The notes under the pieces were generated by a model. The model worked only from the letters and a program-made list of their open reading frames with translations. It was not told the DNA's origin and made no database searches. The position numbers and the translations under genes were made by a program. Below, one piece after another: positions 42,041 to 50,169 of a stretch of DNA of 64,000 nucleotides. Numbering within the stretch: the first letter of the stretch is position 1; every line of letters begins with the position of its first letter. Source of the stretch: Mycolicibacterium komossense. GTDB lineage: Bacteria; Actinomycetota; Actinomycetes; Mycobacteriales; Mycobacteriaceae. The stretch lies in NCBI RefSeq assembly GCF_025822605.1, contig NZ_JACKTY010000041.1, forward strand, positions 1-64,000, read 5' to 3'.

Positions 42041-42481
42041 ATGACCGCGCGTTACGACGAGCCGAATCTGATCGCCAAGGCAGGAAACGCTGTCATCCGC
42101 CGGCTGGCCGAAGCCGGGGTGAGCATCATGGGCAGCCGCGCCCTGCGGGTCCGGGGCCGCACGAGCGGCCAGATGCGTGGCGTTGTCATCAACCTGATGA
42201 CTATCGACGGAGTGGACTACCTGGTGTCACCACGCGGCAACACCCAGTGGGCCAGAAATGCCAGGGCGGCGGGTGAAGTCGAGATCGGCCCGCGCCGGCG
42301 GGCCCGTCGCGTCGCTATCACCGAGGTGCCCGACGACCGTAAGGCCCCGCTGCTGAAGAAATACCTGGATCGGTGGTTCTGGGAGGTCAAGGGCCACGTG
42401 GGCGGCCTAACCCCGAGCTCAACTCCCGAGGAAATCGCCCTGGCGGCGCCGTCGATCCCGGTTTTTGCCCTGGCCCGTTAG
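42041..42481 (+). CDS. deazaflavin (F420)-dependent nitroreductase-family protein
   Basis: A 146-residue protein of the Ddn/DUF385 family of F420-dependent reductases, with a split beta-barrel. LRVRGRTSGQMRGVVINLMT and YLVSPRGNTQWARNARAAGE are the F420 phosphate and core motifs. Related proteins reduce quinones and prodrug nitro groups; the physiological substrate here is unknown. ATG 42041 has a strong AAGGAG ribosome site. It is divergent from the TetR gene and shares its two-operator region, so it is probably a repressed target. It converges on the protease gene with nine bases between stops. Confidence 0.88.
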   Translation: MTARYDEPNLIAKAGNAVIRRLAEAGVSIMGSRALRVRGRTSGQMRGVVINLMTIDGVDYLVSPRGNTQWARNARAAGEVEIGPRRRARRVAITEVPDDRKAPLLKKYLDRWFWEVKGHVGGLTPSSTPEEIALAAPSIPVFALAR

Positions 42482-42490
42482 GACTGCGCG

Positions 42491-43225
42491 TCAGTGGGCT
42501 CCGAGCAATTGCGCCTTGTAGTTGACGGCCACATTGCTCACGACGTCGCTGCTGCCGGTGTTGACGTCCTCGCGGATCTGGTCACCGGTGGCCTGCCAGG
42601 ACACTGCCGCCGGGAAGGTCCCCCAGGTGCAGTTGAACAAGCCGACGACGACCGCCCGGTTGCCGTCCTTGACGTACACGGGCCCGCCGGAATCACCCTT
42701 CTGACTGACCACACCATTGGTCATCGTGAACCAGCCGTTGTTGACCCGTTCGACGGTGCCGCAGCTCTCACCCGTCACGATTCCGAAGTGGCAGATCGGT
42801 TCGCCGAGTTGCGCGACGCGTCCCTGTTGCGATTCCAGCGGCTGGCCGCCGGGCAGGATGTTGTTCACCGAGACGTTATCGGCCAGCACGATGGCCTCAT
42901 AGTCGGCGATCACCTGATCGGTGGTCACAGTGGCGCCGTCGGGGGTGTTGTCCCGGAAAACCGCCATGTTGCCGATGACGTTGCCGTGGGTGTCGGTAAC
43001 CGGTCCCCCGCCGCGGCAATGGCCCGCCGTGAAGGCGACCCGCAGCGTCGGGTCCACATAACCCAGGGTGCAGATGTTGCTGTCCTGCAGGATTTCCATG
43101 CCCGGTGAGACCACGACGCCGGGATCGGCGCCGGCCGGAGCAGCGAGTACGGGTCCCGAGATGGCCAGCATCGAGGTGACAACCGCGAGGGTCGCAGTGA
43201 CAACCCGCAGGAACGGACGGCGCAT
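42491..43225 (-). CDS. secreted trypsin-like (S1) serine protease (Rv1815-like)
   Basis: A 244-residue protein with a Sec signal peptide (about 1-33, ending GPVLAAPAGADP) and a chymotrypsin-fold domain. Candidate catalytic residues are His in VAFTAGHCRGGG, Asp in VIADYEAIVLAD, and Ser in VSQKGDSGGPVYV, the classical triad order. Two cysteine pairs (ICTLGY with AGHC; PICHFG with GESCG) would form disulfides, as expected for an exported protein. Its substrates are unknown. The gene is convergent with 42041-42481 and its upstream region (43226-43377) is free of genes. Confidence 0.88.
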   Translation of the reverse strand: MRRPFLRVVTATLAVVTSMLAISGPVLAAPAGADPGVVVSPGMEILQDSNICTLGYVDPTLRVAFTAGHCRGGGPVTDTHGNVIGNMAVFRDNTPDGATVTTDQVIADYEAIVLADNVSVNNILPGGQPLESQQGRVAQLGEPICHFGIVTGESCGTVERVNNGWFTMTNGVVSQKGDSGGPVYVKDGNRAVVVGLFNCTWGTFPAAVSWQATGDQIREDVNTGSSDVVSNVAVNYKAQLLGAH

Positions 43226-43377
43226 CGACAGCTCCGATCAGTGGTGGCCGGATCGTGATCCAGCCGCAGTAACGGTGTAATTGAGTTATCGGCGTGTCGT
43301 GCCCGGATCGTTACCAAACTCAGTTATAAGCCATTACCCACTCATCGCGCGCCCTACGCGGTGACGGCCGACCTGAC

Positions 43378-43409
43378 AAAAAAACGGCCCGGTCGTCTCG
43401 ACCGGGCCG
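43378..43409 (-). terminator. canonical intrinsic terminator after the lectin gene
   Basis: On the minus strand an 11-bp perfect stem (43409-43399 with 43395-43385, loop of three) is followed directly by seven T residues (43384-43378). It lies 15 bases after the lectin stop codon. A textbook stem plus U-tract like this is uncommon in mycobacteria, so confidence is high. Confidence 0.92.
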
Positions 43410-43424
43410 CTGTTCACTGCACGA

Positions 43425-44039
43425 TCAGTCGGGAATCGTCAACACCTGACCGGGCTGAATCAGGTCCGGGTTCGCCACCCCACTGGCGTCAGCGATCCGT
43501 TGGTACTTGCTGCCGTCGCCGTAGAACCGCTCGGAGATCGCCCACAGCGTGTCGCCGGAGGCCACGGTGTAGGTGCGCGGCGCGGGCGGCGGCGGAGGTG
43601 GGGCCTCCGGTTCCGGTGCGGCCGGTGCTTCGGCCGCAGCCGGGGCCGCCTCTTCTTCGGGAGCCGCCTCAGGTGCCGCAGCGGCCGGTTCCGGCGGCGG
43701 CGGGCCGTCGGTCTCGGTCTTCGAAGACCACGCGGGACCGTCTGCCGCGTACAACACGAGGTTGCGATCGTCCTGGAGCACCAACTTCACGTTCGTCTTG
43801 CCTTTGGTGTCGGTATGCCATACCGGCTTGTCGGCGGTGTACAGGACGAAGTTGCCGTCCTGCTGCACCTCGGCACGCTGGACGTCTTGTCCATTCGTCG
43901 AGGTCGCCCAGACCGCCTGACCGCGCGCGGCGAGCACCAGGTTGCCGTCGTCCTGCAGCGTCAGGGTGTAGGCCCCGTTGCTGGACACCAGGGATCCTCC
44001 CTTGACGAGTTTCTGTCCTTCGGTGAGCGTGTCTGACAC
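43425..44039 (-). CDS. mannose-binding lectin (B-lectin, beta-prism II) with LysM domain
   Basis: A 204-residue, two-domain protein. The first domain (about 1-110) has three carbohydrate-binding repeats of the QxDxNxVxY type: LQDDGNLVLA, VQQDGNFVLY and LQDDRNLVLY; the first is altered at the final Tyr (LA). A Pro/Ala/Glu linker (about 112-152) leads to a LysM domain (TYTVASGDTLWAISERFYGD, VANPDLIQPGQVLTIPD), which binds peptidoglycan. This plan equals the M. smegmatis lectin MSL described in the literature. No signal peptide is visible, which is odd for a cell-wall-binding protein. GTG 44039 has an AGAGG ribosome site. An intrinsic terminator follows. Confidence 0.92.
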   Translation of the reverse strand: MSDTLTEGQKLVKGGSLVSSNGAYTLTLQDDGNLVLAARGQAVWATSTNGQDVQRAEVQQDGNFVLYTADKPVWHTDTKGKTNVKLVLQDDRNLVLYAADGPAWSSKTETDGPPPPEPAAAAPEAAPEEEAAPAAAEAPAAPEPEAPPPPPPAPRTYTVASGDTLWAISERFYGDGSKYQRIADASGVANPDLIQPGQVLTIPD

Positions 44040-44155
44040 GTCGACCTCTTCTCATCGGGCGCCTCTACCCTGCGGATCAAGACGTCGCTTGGATGGGCAC
44101 GAGCATCATCGAGCCTACTCAGCGCACGGGTGCGTAGGTGGCTTTCCGACGAACG

Positions 44156-45562
44156 TCACGAGTCGAAACCGAGCCCGAGCCTATCCAGGGTTTTCAGCAG
44201 CACATTGCGCCGCCCGGCGGTGTGATCGGAGCGATCCAGCGACCATCTGGTGGCCTGGATTCCTATGCTGGCCAACGGCTCTGGCGGAAATGGCAACGGC
44301 TTCTTGCGCACCATCTCCAGCTGTGTCCGCTGGGTCGGCTTGCCGTCGAGCAGGTCTAGACAGACGTCGGCAGCGAAGCGGGTCGCGCCGACTCCCAGCC
44401 CGGTGAAACCGTTGACGTAGACGACCCGGCCGTCGTGGGCCTTACCCCAGTGCGCGCAGAAACGGGTGTTGGTGTCGATAGCGCCGGCCCAGCGGTGGCT
44501 GAACCGCACGTCTCGCAGCTGGGGGAAGGTCAGGAAAAAGTGCGCGGCGAGGCGACGGTAGGTGGCCGGGCGGTCCTCGTAGGCCGGGTTGACCTTGCGG
44601 CCGAAGTGGTAGACCGCGTCGTAGCCGCCCCAGACGATCCGGTTGTCCGTCGAGAGCCGGTAGTAGTGGAACTGGTTGGCGGAGTCACCGACCCCCTGGC
44701 GTGCGCGCCAGCCGATGCGGCCGAGCTGGTCCTCGGTCAGCGGGTCGGTGGCCAGCACATAGTCGTAGACCGGCACCGTGTACAGGCTGTTGCGTTTGAG
44801 CAGGCTCGGGAAGACGTTGGTGGCTAGCACAACCCGGTCGGCGGTGATTCCGCCGCCGGGGGTGCTGACGTGGATGGTCACCGCGCCGGCAGAGATCTCG
44901 GTGGCTTTGGTGTGTTCGTAGATGTCGACGCCCGCGTCGCGGCACGCGCGAGCGAGTTCCAGTGCCAGCTTCGCCGGGTGCACGATCGCGCAGGTGTCCG
45001 GGCTGAACAGCCCGCCGAGGTAGGTCGGTGAGTCGACCTCGGCGCGCACCTGCGCCGAGTCGAGGAAGCGGCCCTCCCCCGAATCGGCGGCTTCGGCGAG
45101 CCATGACACCTGATGCGGTTCGGTCGCAACCGCCAGCATGCCGGTGCGCTCCCACTCCGCGTCGAGCCCGAGACGTTCGATATCGGCTTGCATGCCGTCG
45201 AGGTTGGCCAGCCCGAGGGCGTCCAGTTCGGCGAGCTCGCCGGGCCAGCGGGCCTGCCCGTTCGATTCCCCGTGGGTGAGGCTGGCTTCGACGAAACCGC
45301 CGTTGCGGCCGGAAGCGGCCCAGCCGACGCGTTCGGCGTCGATCAGGGTGATCCGCGAGCCGGGGTTGCGCTGCGCGGCATGCAGGGCGGCCCACAACCC
45401 CGCGTATCCCGCGCCCACCACCAACAGATCGCACCGCACCGGCGCGGACAGCCGCGGGTACTCGGGGCGTGGAATGTCCAACCACATCGAACCGAAGGCG
45501 GTATTCGCCAAAGACCGTTCGATGAGGTCGGGATCGACGTGCCGGTCGAAGACTGTTTCCAC
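44156..45562 (-). CDS. FAD-dependent amine/amino-acid oxidoreductase (DAO family)
   Basis: A 468-residue DAO-family flavoenzyme, similar in design to gamma-glutamylputrescine oxidase. The FAD-binding motif is VVGAGYAGLWAALHAAQRNP near residue 50, followed by WAASGRNGGF; the C-terminal FAD segment is NGFTGLGVGATRFAADVCLD. It would oxidise an amine or amino acid to an imine with release of H2O2. The substrate is unknown. GTG 45562 is two bases after the stop of the sterol-desaturase-type gene, so the two are probably co-expressed. Confidence 0.88.
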   Translation of the reverse strand: METVFDRHVDPDLIERSLANTAFGSMWLDIPRPEYPRLSAPVRCDLLVVGAGYAGLWAALHAAQRNPGSRITLIDAERVGWAASGRNGGFVEASLTHGESNGQARWPGELAELDALGLANLDGMQADIERLGLDAEWERTGMLAVATEPHQVSWLAEAADSGEGRFLDSAQVRAEVDSPTYLGGLFSPDTCAIVHPAKLALELARACRDAGVDIYEHTKATEISAGAVTIHVSTPGGGITADRVVLATNVFPSLLKRNSLYTVPVYDYVLATDPLTEDQLGRIGWRARQGVGDSANQFHYYRLSTDNRIVWGGYDAVYHFGRKVNPAYEDRPATYRRLAAHFFLTFPQLRDVRFSHRWAGAIDTNTRFCAHWGKAHDGRVVYVNGFTGLGVGATRFAADVCLDLLDGKPTQRTQLEMVRKKPLPFPPEPLASIGIQATRWSLDRSDHTAGRRNVLLKTLDRLGLGFDS

Positions 45563-45564
45563 AG

Positions 45565-46467
45565 CTAACGAGAGTACGTGGACGCCGGCCGACTCGCGGG
45601 CTCCGCCTGCCGTGGTGCCCAGCCGGGCGGTCCGAAGATGAAGCCGAGCCGGTCACGCAGCCGGCTCGCGGTCCGCACGTCGCGGGCGATGGCGACGTAT
45701 TCGTGGGTTTGCAGCGTCCAGATGTTGAACGTTCCCACCTGTTTCGTCAACCCGTAGTGCGGCCGGAACAGCTCGTCCTGATAGGAGCCGAACACCCGGT
45801 CCCAGACGATGAAGATGCCACCGTAGTTCTTGTCCAGGTACTCCGGGTCCATGCCGTGGTGCACCCGGTGGTGCGACGGCGTGTTGAACACGAATTCGAC
45901 TGGTGCCCAAAGCTTGTCGATGCGCTCGGTGTGCACCCAGAACTGGTAGATCAGGTTGATCGAGAATGCCAGGAACACCATCCATGGCGGAATGCCCAAC
46001 AACGGCAACGGAATCCACATCAGAATCTCGCCGCTGTTGTTCCATTTCTGCCGTAGCGCGGTAGCGAAGTTGAAGTACTGGCTGGAGTGGTGCGCCTGGT
46101 GCGTCGCCCAGATCAGCCGGACGCGGTGGGCAAGGCGGTGATAGAGGTAGAACAGCAGGTCGACCCCGACGATCGCGATCACCCACGTGTACCACCGCGT
46201 GGCGGACAGATGCCAAGGCGCGACGTAGGCGTAGAGGGCCGCGTACCCGAGCAGCGCCAGGAACTTCCAGCCTGCGGTGGTCGCCACCGAGACCAGGCCC
46301 ATCGAGATGCTGGCCCACGCGTCACGACGCTGGTAGCTGGCAGGCTCAAGATCTTCGAGCCTGCGTGCAGCCGTCCACTCCAGAATCAGCAGTAAGAGGA
46401 AGAACGGCACGGCGAACAACACCGGATCCCGCATCTGCGCCGGCAACACCGACAGAAAGTCGAACAC
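45565..46467 (-). CDS. sterol desaturase / fatty acid hydroxylase family membrane protein (Erg3-like)
   Basis: An integral membrane diiron enzyme of about 300 residues. The histidine boxes HRLAH, HQAHHSSQ and HHRVHHG, with helices on both sides, define the fatty-acid-hydroxylase superfamily. It corresponds to the mycobacterial erg3-type gene Rv1814; the real substrate is not known. Two GTG starts are possible: 46476 has GGAGG only two bases away, while 46467 has it eight bases upstream, so I prefer 46467, which loses three residues. It is followed after two bases by the DAO-family oxidoreductase gene. Confidence 0.88.
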   Translation of the reverse strand: MFDFLSVLPAQMRDPVLFAVPFFLLLLILEWTAARRLEDLEPASYQRRDAWASISMGLVSVATTAGWKFLALLGYAALYAYVAPWHLSATRWYTWVIAIVGVDLLFYLYHRLAHRVRLIWATHQAHHSSQYFNFATALRQKWNNSGEILMWIPLPLLGIPPWMVFLAFSINLIYQFWVHTERIDKLWAPVEFVFNTPSHHRVHHGMDPEYLDKNYGGIFIVWDRVFGSYQDELFRPHYGLTKQVGTFNIWTLQTHEYVAIARDVRTASRLRDRLGFIFGPPGWAPRQAEPASRPASTYSR

Positions 46468-46512
46468 GAGAAACACCTCCGGCCGACCAGCTTAATCGTG
46501 GGGTACTGGCCC

Positions 46513-48057
46513 CTAACGGAAGCTCAGGATCTCACTACCCCAAGCGGCGCGGATTCCGTCGTCGAGATCGTCGACCACCCGGTCGTCTTTGTCGATCACC
46601 AGCGTCGCGCGCTGGTCGGTGGTGTACGCAGCCCAGGGGGACTCCCCCTTCGCAAAGGCGATCCAGCGGTCCTGCATCCGCTCACTGACCGCGGTGCCCG
46701 GCTTGAGGCCGCCCAGTTTGAAGGTGATGTCCTTGGCTCCCATCACGAGATTTCCCCATACATAGGGCAATTCGGTGGCGTGGGCGGCTCCGAGTCGAAG
46801 CAGCCGCAACATCGGAGTGGTCCAGTCGAACCGGTACAGATACACAGGGGCGACTTCCGAATGCCCTTCGGCCAGCCACACGGTGGGCATCCGGAAGCCC
46901 ACGTCGCGCGCGACGTGCAATCCGAGTGCCCTGGTTCGGATGCCCGAGTAGGCCGACCCGATCTCGGCTTCCGACGGCAGCTGCAGCCCGGGCTGCTCGG
47001 CGGCGATCTCCTCGAACATCGCGCGGATGGTCTTGGGGGCGATCGGCATCAGCGGCGATTTCATCCACCGGAACAGTGCGGCTTCATCCTTGTTGGTGCC
47101 GATGATCAACGGCACGGGGTGCGATTTGCCCTCGCGGGCGAGCTTGACCGGGTAGTCGGGAACCAGGTCGCCGTCGACCGTGGGCGCAAACGCCAGCGTG
47201 CCGGGCGTGCTGGTGGGGACATGGTCGAAGACGTGCATCGATGCGTCGACAAGTGCTTGCACCGGAACGGATCTGGCCTCGGCAGCACCGACTCCGAGTC
47301 GTTCCAGCACCAGCTCGGCCACGGTCTGCGCCCGGGCACTGTCGTAGACCGAGGTCGCCGGCGAACTCTGCACGATAGCCCGGGCGAACAGGCCTGCCGC
47401 GGCCGGCGCGGTGAGCAGTGTGGTGATGATGCCGCCGCCCGCCGATTCGCCGAACAGTGTGACCTGGTCGGGGTCACCGCCGAAGGCCGCGATGTTGTCG
47501 CGGACCCAGTGCAGGGCGAACAAGATGTCGCGCAGGCCCAGGTTGGTGTCGAACCGCTGGCCGTCGGATTCGATCCCGCTGAGGTCGAGGAAGCCGAAAG
47601 CGCCCATCCGGTAGTTCAGGGTGACCACGATGAGGTCGCCTCGGGTGGCCAGGGCGCGGCCGTCGTACAGCGGTTGGCTGCCGGCGCCGAAGATGTAGGC
47701 GCCGCCGTGCACCCAGACCATGACCGGTTTCGCCGCCCCTTTTTTCGCGGCCTCGTCCACCGACGGCGCCCACACGTTCAGGAAGAGGCAGTCCTCGTCG
47801 GTGCGCGTGCCGGCGCCGAGCGGGATGGGACTCTTGGGCTGAGGGCTGATGGGCCCGAAGTCGACGGCGTCGACGATCTCGGTCCACGATTCGGGCGCGA
47901 CGGGAGCGCGCCAGCGTAGGTCTCCGACCGGCGGGGCGGCGTAGCGGATTCCGCGCCACACCGTGACCTGGCCGTCGTCGACGCCGCGGACGGGACCGGA
48001 GGCGGTCTCCACGACGGGGTGGTCGATGGTGATGTTCGAGTGGGCGTCTGTCGTCAC
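46513..48057 (-). CDS. type B carboxylesterase/lipase family protein
   Basis: A 514-residue alpha/beta-hydrolase of the carboxylesterase type. The oxyanion-hole HGGAYIFGAGS, the nucleophile serine in LFGESAGGGIITTLL, the acidic residue in GTNKDEAALF and the catalytic histidine in GAAHATELPYVWGN are all in place. No signal peptide or lipobox is seen, so it is probably cytosolic. It is close in length and style to mycobacterial LipT-type esterases. The gene is divergent from a TetR regulator at 48150 across 92 bases, which holds a palindrome, so it is a likely regulatory target. Confidence 0.92.
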   Translation of the reverse strand: MTTDAHSNITIDHPVVETASGPVRGVDDGQVTVWRGIRYAAPPVGDLRWRAPVAPESWTEIVDAVDFGPISPQPKSPIPLGAGTRTDEDCLFLNVWAPSVDEAAKKGAAKPVMVWVHGGAYIFGAGSQPLYDGRALATRGDLIVVTLNYRMGAFGFLDLSGIESDGQRFDTNLGLRDILFALHWVRDNIAAFGGDPDQVTLFGESAGGGIITTLLTAPAAAGLFARAIVQSSPATSVYDSARAQTVAELVLERLGVGAAEARSVPVQALVDASMHVFDHVPTSTPGTLAFAPTVDGDLVPDYPVKLAREGKSHPVPLIIGTNKDEAALFRWMKSPLMPIAPKTIRAMFEEIAAEQPGLQLPSEAEIGSAYSGIRTRALGLHVARDVGFRMPTVWLAEGHSEVAPVYLYRFDWTTPMLRLLRLGAAHATELPYVWGNLVMGAKDITFKLGGLKPGTAVSERMQDRWIAFAKGESPWAAYTTDQRATLVIDKDDRVVDDLDDGIRAAWGSEILSFR

Positions 48058-48113
48058 ATATCAACGTTACCCATCGGCAGCGCAGCGCATGCCGAAAAAT
48101 GGTAGAAATAATG

Positions 48114-48131
48114 CGAATAGTGTCACATTCG
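48114..48131. promoter_or_regulatory. operator-like palindrome between esterase and TetR genes
   Basis: CGAAT (48114-48118) and ATTCG (48127-48131) form an inverted repeat with an eight-base spacer (AGTGTCAC). The site lies in the divergent region, 56 bases from the esterase start and 18 bases before the TetR start, a typical position for autoregulation. Confidence 0.5.
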
Positions 48132-48149
48132 TATCGCCGGGAGGTGACC

Positions 48150-48779
48150 ATGACCACAATCTCCAACCTGATGGCGCTGGTGACCGCCGCAACGAGCGGC
48201 ACCGAGACAGCGAAGTCGGCGGACCGCGCCACGGGGCGGCTGCTGGACGCGGCGGTACTGGAGGCGGCGCACGTCGGACTGGCCCGAATCACCGTCGAGG
48301 ACGTCGTGCGTCGCGCCGGCGTGTCCCGGATGACGGCCTATCGGCGATACCCACGCCGCGACGACCTGGTCGCAGCGCTGGTGCAGCGCGAAACCGACCG
48401 ATTCCTGGCTGCCGTTGCCGATGGCATCGCCGCCGCGACCGATCCACGCGCGAGAGTGACGGAGGCGTTCATCGCCGCGGTCAGATTCTCCCGCATCCAC
48501 CCGATGCTGCGCCGCGCCGGGCAGACGGGCTCGTCGTTGTCCGCCGACGACACCGCGATGCTGCTGGAGGCCGGCTCGGCATTCGTCGCCACGCAGATAG
48601 CGGGGGCAGGAAATCAACCGAGCCAACAGGTTCGGTGGGTAGCCGATGTCTGCGCCCGGCTGATCCTGACCTATATTTCGGCGCCGCCGACCGATCCCGA
48701 TTTCGGTGATGACGCCGAGTTACGACGATTCGCCGAGGAGATCCTCACGCCGATGGTGGCGCGGGCTACCACTCCTTGA
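48150..48779 (+). CDS. TetR-family regulator
   Basis: A 209-residue TetR-type regulator. The helix-turn-helix is at about residues 35-75 (AHVGLARITVEDVVRRAGVS, RMTAYRRYPRRDDLVAALVQ). The frame is open to 48099, but ATG 48150 has an excellent GGGAGGTGACC ribosome site. The most likely targets are the divergent carboxylesterase and itself, through the palindrome at 48114-48131. Its 3' end overlaps that of the convergent GIY-YIG gene by 14 bases. The inducing ligand is unknown. Confidence 0.9.
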   Translation: MTTISNLMALVTAATSGTETAKSADRATGRLLDAAVLEAAHVGLARITVEDVVRRAGVSRMTAYRRYPRRDDLVAALVQRETDRFLAAVADGIAAATDPRARVTEAFIAAVRFSRIHPMLRRAGQTGSSLSADDTAMLLEAGSAFVATQIAGAGNQPSQQVRWVADVCARLILTYISAPPTDPDFGDDAELRRFAEEILTPMVARATTP

Positions 48780-49392
48780 GTACCCGTTGCTTGGTGGCGC
48801 TGACGGCCGCTTCGCGGCGAAGTCGCTTCAACTCGGGCAGGAATGGGTTGTGGTCGTTGCCCTGAATGTTCAGCGGTAAATCGAGGCTGTGGATCAAGGT
48901 GTCCTCGAACAGCCACGGCTCGGGGTGCAGCACCCAGGACACCTGCGTGTTCTCCGCCATCCAGCGGGTGAGCACCGCCTCCCCGCCGGCGAAGGTCTGT
49001 CGCTCACCCGAGCCGATACGGCGCAGGTGGATGTCGAGCTCGTCTTTGAGAAGCACGCCAAGCGATTTACGTAGGGTCGAACCCTCGGCACTCGCACCGC
49101 TACCGCCGAAGTGGTACTTGATGCGCTTGCGCAGATCCTGACTGATCGGCCGCTTGCCGTTGGCCGGCGGCGGAGTAGGGGCGATGCCGACGTAGAGCAG
49201 CGTCAACCCGTCCCGTCGCTGACATCCCGCGGTGACCTCGTCATCCAACGCCGCGGGCAGCGTGCGGGCCCACCAGCCGAAAACGCCGGGTTCGGCAGGC
49301 ACCGGGCACGGCTCACTGAATACCTCGTCGTGCGAAAATAACCGGGCCGCAACGAATCCCGCAACCTTGGTCGCTCTGTGCCCCTTGGACAT
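48766..49392 (-). CDS. GIY-YIG-like nuclease family protein
   Basis: A 208-residue protein. The stretch PGVFGWWAR...TLLYVGIAPTPP is a recognisable GIY-YIG (here GVF-YVG), followed by the helix DLRKRIKYHFGGSGASAEGS with a basic residue at the catalytic Arg place and TLRKSLGVLL. A conserved catalytic Glu is not certain from the sequence alone. Such stand-alone GIY-YIG proteins are common in actinobacteria and have no known role. ATG 49392. It is convergent to the TetR gene with a 14-base overlap. Confidence 0.7.
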   Translation of the reverse strand: MSKGHRATKVAGFVAARLFSHDEVFSEPCPVPAEPGVFGWWARTLPAALDDEVTAGCQRRDGLTLLYVGIAPTPPPANGKRPISQDLRKRIKYHFGGSGASAEGSTLRKSLGVLLKDELDIHLRRIGSGERQTFAGGEAVLTRWMAENTQVSWVLHPEPWLFEDTLIHSLDLPLNIQGNDHNPFLPELKRLRREAAVSATKQRVLKEW

Positions 49393-49492
49393 ACATGCCT
49401 CCGATATCGCATAGGGCAGCCCGGGAACGGAGCGCCTGAATGAGGAGCCTAGACGCCACCGGATAGTCTGACCGCCGAGCGAAGGAGTGGTC

Positions 49493-49846
49493 GTGCGGAA
49501 GTGGGGGCTACTGGCCGGAGCGATCCTGACCGAGGTGACGGGAATCCTGTCTCTTCGCGCGTTTCAGGATCACCCGGCCTGGCTCGTTCTGGTGGTCGTC
49601 GGGTACCTGCTGTCGTTCGTGTTCCTCACGCTGGTGATGCGGGCAGGCATGCCGATCGGGATCGCCTATGGCATCTGGGGTGCCTGCGGGACGGCGCTGA
49701 CCGCGGTGCTGGCAGCGGTCATCTTCGGTGACCCGTTCACGCTCCCGATCGTGTTGGGTATCGGGCTGATCATCATCGGCGTGCTGCTCGTCGAGTTCGG
49801 TTCACAGCGCGCGGCCACTGCCCACCCCGAACACCCCGCGTCATGA
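49493..49846 (+). CDS. SMR-family small multidrug transporter, subunit A
   Basis: A 117-residue, four-helix membrane protein of the small multidrug resistance family. The essential membrane-embedded glutamate lies in GAILTEVTGILSLRAF (helix 1), and MPIGIAYGIWGACGTALT is the helix 3 signature. The C-terminal tail is hydrophilic and longer than in its partner. GTG 49493 has GAAGGAG five bases upstream; GTG 49487 lies inside that site and is less likely. It overlaps subunit B by four bases (ATGA), so this is a paired SMR system like EbrAB, in which two subunits with opposite membrane orientation form the transporter. Confidence 0.9.
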   Translation: MRKWGLLAGAILTEVTGILSLRAFQDHPAWLVLVVVGYLLSFVFLTLVMRAGMPIGIAYGIWGACGTALTAVLAAVIFGDPFTLPIVLGIGLIIIGVLLVEFGSQRAATAHPEHPAS

Positions 49847-50169
49847 TGTGGTTGCTGCTGGCGGGTGCGATCGTTGTCGAGGTGGCCGCCACTCTGTCAC
49901 TACGGGCCTCCGACGGCTTCCGCAAGAAGATCTGGCTGATCCCGGTCGTCCTCGGCTACCTCGTGTCGTTCGCACTGTTGTCGACGTCGCTGTCGCTGGG
50001 CATGCCGGTCGGTATCGCCTACGGCGTGTGGTCGGCCTGCGGCGTGGCGCTGGTCGCGGTCCTGGGGAAATACCTGTTCGCCGAACCCCTGACGTGGTTG
50101 ATGGGCCTCGGAATCGGGTTCATCATCGCTGGGGTGCTGACCATCGAACTCGTCGGTTCCGTGCACTGA
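49843..50169 (+). CDS. SMR-family small multidrug transporter, subunit B
   Basis: A 108-residue, four-helix SMR protein. It has the glutamate in GAIVVEVAATLSLRAS and the MPVGIAYGVWSACGVALVAV signature. Compared with subunit A it differs in charge distribution in the loops and is expected to insert with opposite polarity. ATG 49843 overlaps the subunit A stop; a second ATG at 49846 would remove one residue. The last 47 bases of the gene are overlapped antisense by the MFS gene that ends at 50123. Confidence 0.9.
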   Translation: MMWLLLAGAIVVEVAATLSLRASDGFRKKIWLIPVVLGYLVSFALLSTSLSLGMPVGIAYGVWSACGVALVAVLGKYLFAEPLTWLMGLGIGFIIAGVLTIELVGSVH

